Source: Alphaproteobacteria bacterium
GTDB lineage: Bacteria > Pseudomonadota > Alphaproteobacteria > Kiloniellales > JAKSDN01
DNA: 7,358 nucleotides
Direction of reading: 5' to 3'
Assembly (NCBI GenBank): GCA_030598385.1
Contig: JAUVQB010000064.1
Coordinates: forward strand, 1-7,358
Each line of letters begins with the position of its first letter. The stretch's first letter is position 1. The notes beneath the pieces are model-generated. The model did not search any database and was not told the DNA's origin. It worked only from the letters and a program-made list of their open reading frames with translations. Both the position numbers and the translations under genes were made by a program. Positions 6,568 to 7,358 of this stretch are shown here, piece after piece.

Positions 6568-6710
6568 GTGAGCGAGGCGCTGACCCGCGAGGCCATCGAC
6601 GCCGAGGAAGCCAGGTGGCTTATCGCCCAGTTGGACAAGACCGACGGCTTCAGCGACGGCGATTGGAAAGAGGCCGAGCGGCTCTCCGCTGTCTCTCTTG
6701 AGTCTCCAGC
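6568..6710 (+). pseudogene. Possible truncated small gene, unknown function
   Basis: A plus-strand frame opening with GTG at 6568 reads MSEALTREAIDAEEARW and continues with WLIAQLDKTDGFSDGDWKEA, an acidic, helix-like sequence. By hand tally the first 42 codons have G or C at 37 third positions but only 19 second positions, the pattern of real coding DNA here. The next 50 codons fall to 36 G/C third positions and read as Arg/Pro/Gly-rich sequence, so the coding character stops at about 6695. The frame stays open leftwards to 6430 with protein-like residues (EIFTSPWEHGG, STKYREQEQA) but no standard start codon apart from this GTG. The frame runs on to 7086, but that part is antisense to the exporter and should not be trusted. 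The loss of coding signal meets the inverted-repeat arm at 6711, so I favour a gene remnant cut by rearrangement. It could still be chance, or a short intact gene with a frameshift. I do not recognise the family. Confidence 0.35.
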
Positions 6711-6741
6711 GCGGGCGGCCTCTACGCCAGGCTGCGGGCGC
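6711..6741 (+). repeat. Inverted repeat, left arm: displaced copy of exporter 3' coding sequence
   Basis: These 31 bases match the complement of 6949-6979 at 30 positions; the one difference is C6735 against A6955 on the plus strand. Read in frame from 6711 on the plus strand it encodes [10 protein letters not shown], against [10 protein letters not shown] in the exporter. The identity ends sharply at both edges. Confidence 0.93.
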
Positions 6742-6832
6742 TTTCTCTTGGGGGACCCCGACTCCGCGCGGGCCAAAGATGGCAGGAAGGGCGGGCCTGG
6801 CAAAGAGCCTCGGAGCGGGACGCCGGCCGGGA

Positions 6833-7358
6833 TCAGTCCACCGGTGGCGCGGGCGCGCCCGGCGCCCCCGATTCTCCTGGCGCCGCCGGCGCGAGGCCGA
6901 CCTGCCCCTTTTCCCCCGCCCCGATGTCGAGGAACCCACCGGATTGCCGCGCCCACAGCCTGGCGTAGAGGCCGCCCGCCGCGAGGAGTTCCTCGTGGGT
7001 GCCCTGCTCGGCGATCTGGCCGCGGTCCATCACGATCAGGCGGTCCATCTCGGCGATGGTCGACAGCCGGTGGGCGATGGCGATGACGGTCTTGCCGTCC
7101 ATGAGCTCGCTCAGCGAATCCTGGATCGCGGCTTCGACCTCGGAATCGAGCGCCGAGGTTGCCTCGTCCAAGACCAGGATCGGCGCGTCCTTCAAAATCA
7201 CCCGGGCAATGGCGATGCGTTGGCGCTGCCCGCCCGACAGCTTGACCCCGCGCTCGCCGACATGGGCGTCCAAGCCTCTCCCGTGGCCGCGGTCGGCCAG
7301 GTCCGGCATGAAACCGTCGGCCTTCGCCGCCCTTACGGCCGCCAGGATCTCGGCCTCG
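6833..7358 (-). CDS. ABC exporter (permease-ATPase fusion), C-terminal part only
   Basis: This is the C-terminal end of the nucleotide-binding domain of an MsbA/MdlB-type half-transporter; the start and membrane domain lie beyond the right edge. About 175 residues are visible. After [16 protein letters not shown] come [20 protein letters not shown] with the signature LSGGQ (visible residues 40-44), Walker B ILVLDEA (60-66) with catalytic Glu65, D-loop SALD, and [10 protein letters not shown] with the H-loop His (about 96). It then ends in [19 protein letters not shown], normal for exporters. The last 30 or so residues after QSGGFLDIG are Gly/Ala/Pro-rich and form a low-complexity tail ([10 protein letters not shown]). 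The Met at 7309 lies inside the domain and is not the start. The substrate cannot be told; lipid or drug export is typical. The codons for [10 protein letters not shown] fall in the inverted-repeat arm. Confidence 0.92.
   Translation of the reverse strand, partial: EAEILAAVRAAKADGFMPDLADRGHGRGLDAHVGERGVKLSGGQRQRIAIARVILKDAPILVLDEATSALDSEVEAAIQDSLSELMDGKTVIAIAHRLSTIAEMDRLIVMDRGQIAEQGTHEELLAAGGLYARLWARQSGGFLDIGAGEKGQVGLAPAAPGESGAPGAPAPPVD
6949..6979 (-). repeat. Inverted repeat, right arm, inside the ABC exporter gene
   Basis: This is the partner of 6711-6741, separated from it by 207 bases (6742-6948). It encodes the conserved [10 protein letters not shown] segment at the end of the ATPase domain, so this copy is probably the original and the left arm the displaced one. 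Confidence 0.93.

Larger units (their letters stand above)
6404..6832. other. 429-base gap with no firm gene
   Basis: This gap lies between two minus-strand genes, the end of the ABC exporter and the start of the oxidoreductase. It contains the oxidoreductase leader (6404-6430), a coding-like plus-strand stretch (about 6568-6700) and one arm of an inverted repeat (6711-6741). No strong rho-independent terminator for the exporter was found: GC-rich short palindromes such as GGGGACCCC (6751-6758 region) lack both a proper loop and a T-tract. Confidence 0.6.

Noticed and set aside
6648..6660. Shared 12-mer CTTCAGCGACGG with the end of the lipoprotein gene (about 3468-3480)
   Set aside because: One or two 12-base matches are expected by chance in a window of this length and GC content.
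6058..6956. Minus-strand frames across the gap and the oxidoreductase start (6058-6939, 6426-6956)
   Set aside because: The parts inside the oxidoreductase are out of frame with it, and the rest is Arg/Pro/Gly-rich. Neither frame has a recognisable motif or a convincing ribosome binding site.

Overview
The window is GC-rich DNA with dense, short-spaced genes and strong G/C preference at third codon positions. The gene content looks alphaproteobacterial (Rhodospirillales-like): an MlaE permease with a STAS-like N-terminal end, followed by MlaF, MlaD and a PqiC/YmbA-type lipoprotein. This placement rests on gene family and layout only; there is no rRNA or marker gene to confirm it.

Left part (2-3484, plus strand): a tight Mla/MCE-type phospholipid transport operon. 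The permease mlaE is cut by the left edge, and mlaF, mlaD and an outer-membrane-type lipoprotein follow with overlaps or a 3-base gap. Together they would form an inner-membrane ABC complex (MlaE + MlaF), a periplasmic MCE ring with a long helical tail (MlaD), and a lipoprotein partner at the outer membrane. A 115-base gap then leads to an unrecognised coiled-coil, acidic Ala/Glu/Pro-rich protein (3600-4643) with its own good ribosome binding site.

Middle part (4640-6403, minus strand): a DUF123/GIY-YIG-like small protein lies 15 bases downstream of an FAD-dependent amine oxidoreductase of the DAO/PuuB type, probably in one transcript. The small gene converges on the coiled-coil gene, and their stop codons overlap by four bases.

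Right part (6404-7358): 429 bases without a firm gene, then the 3' end of an MsbA-like ABC exporter on the minus strand. The gap is not empty. It holds a stretch of good coding character (about 6568-6700, plus strand) that breaks off just before a 31-base segment. That segment is an inverted, 30/31 identical copy of part of the exporter's 3' coding region. I read this as a small rearrangement scar with a truncated gene beside it. No tRNA, rRNA, CRISPR array, IS element or phage gene was seen. I found no clearly new system; the rearranged gap and the uncharacterised coiled-coil protein next to the Mla operon are the parts most worth a second look.
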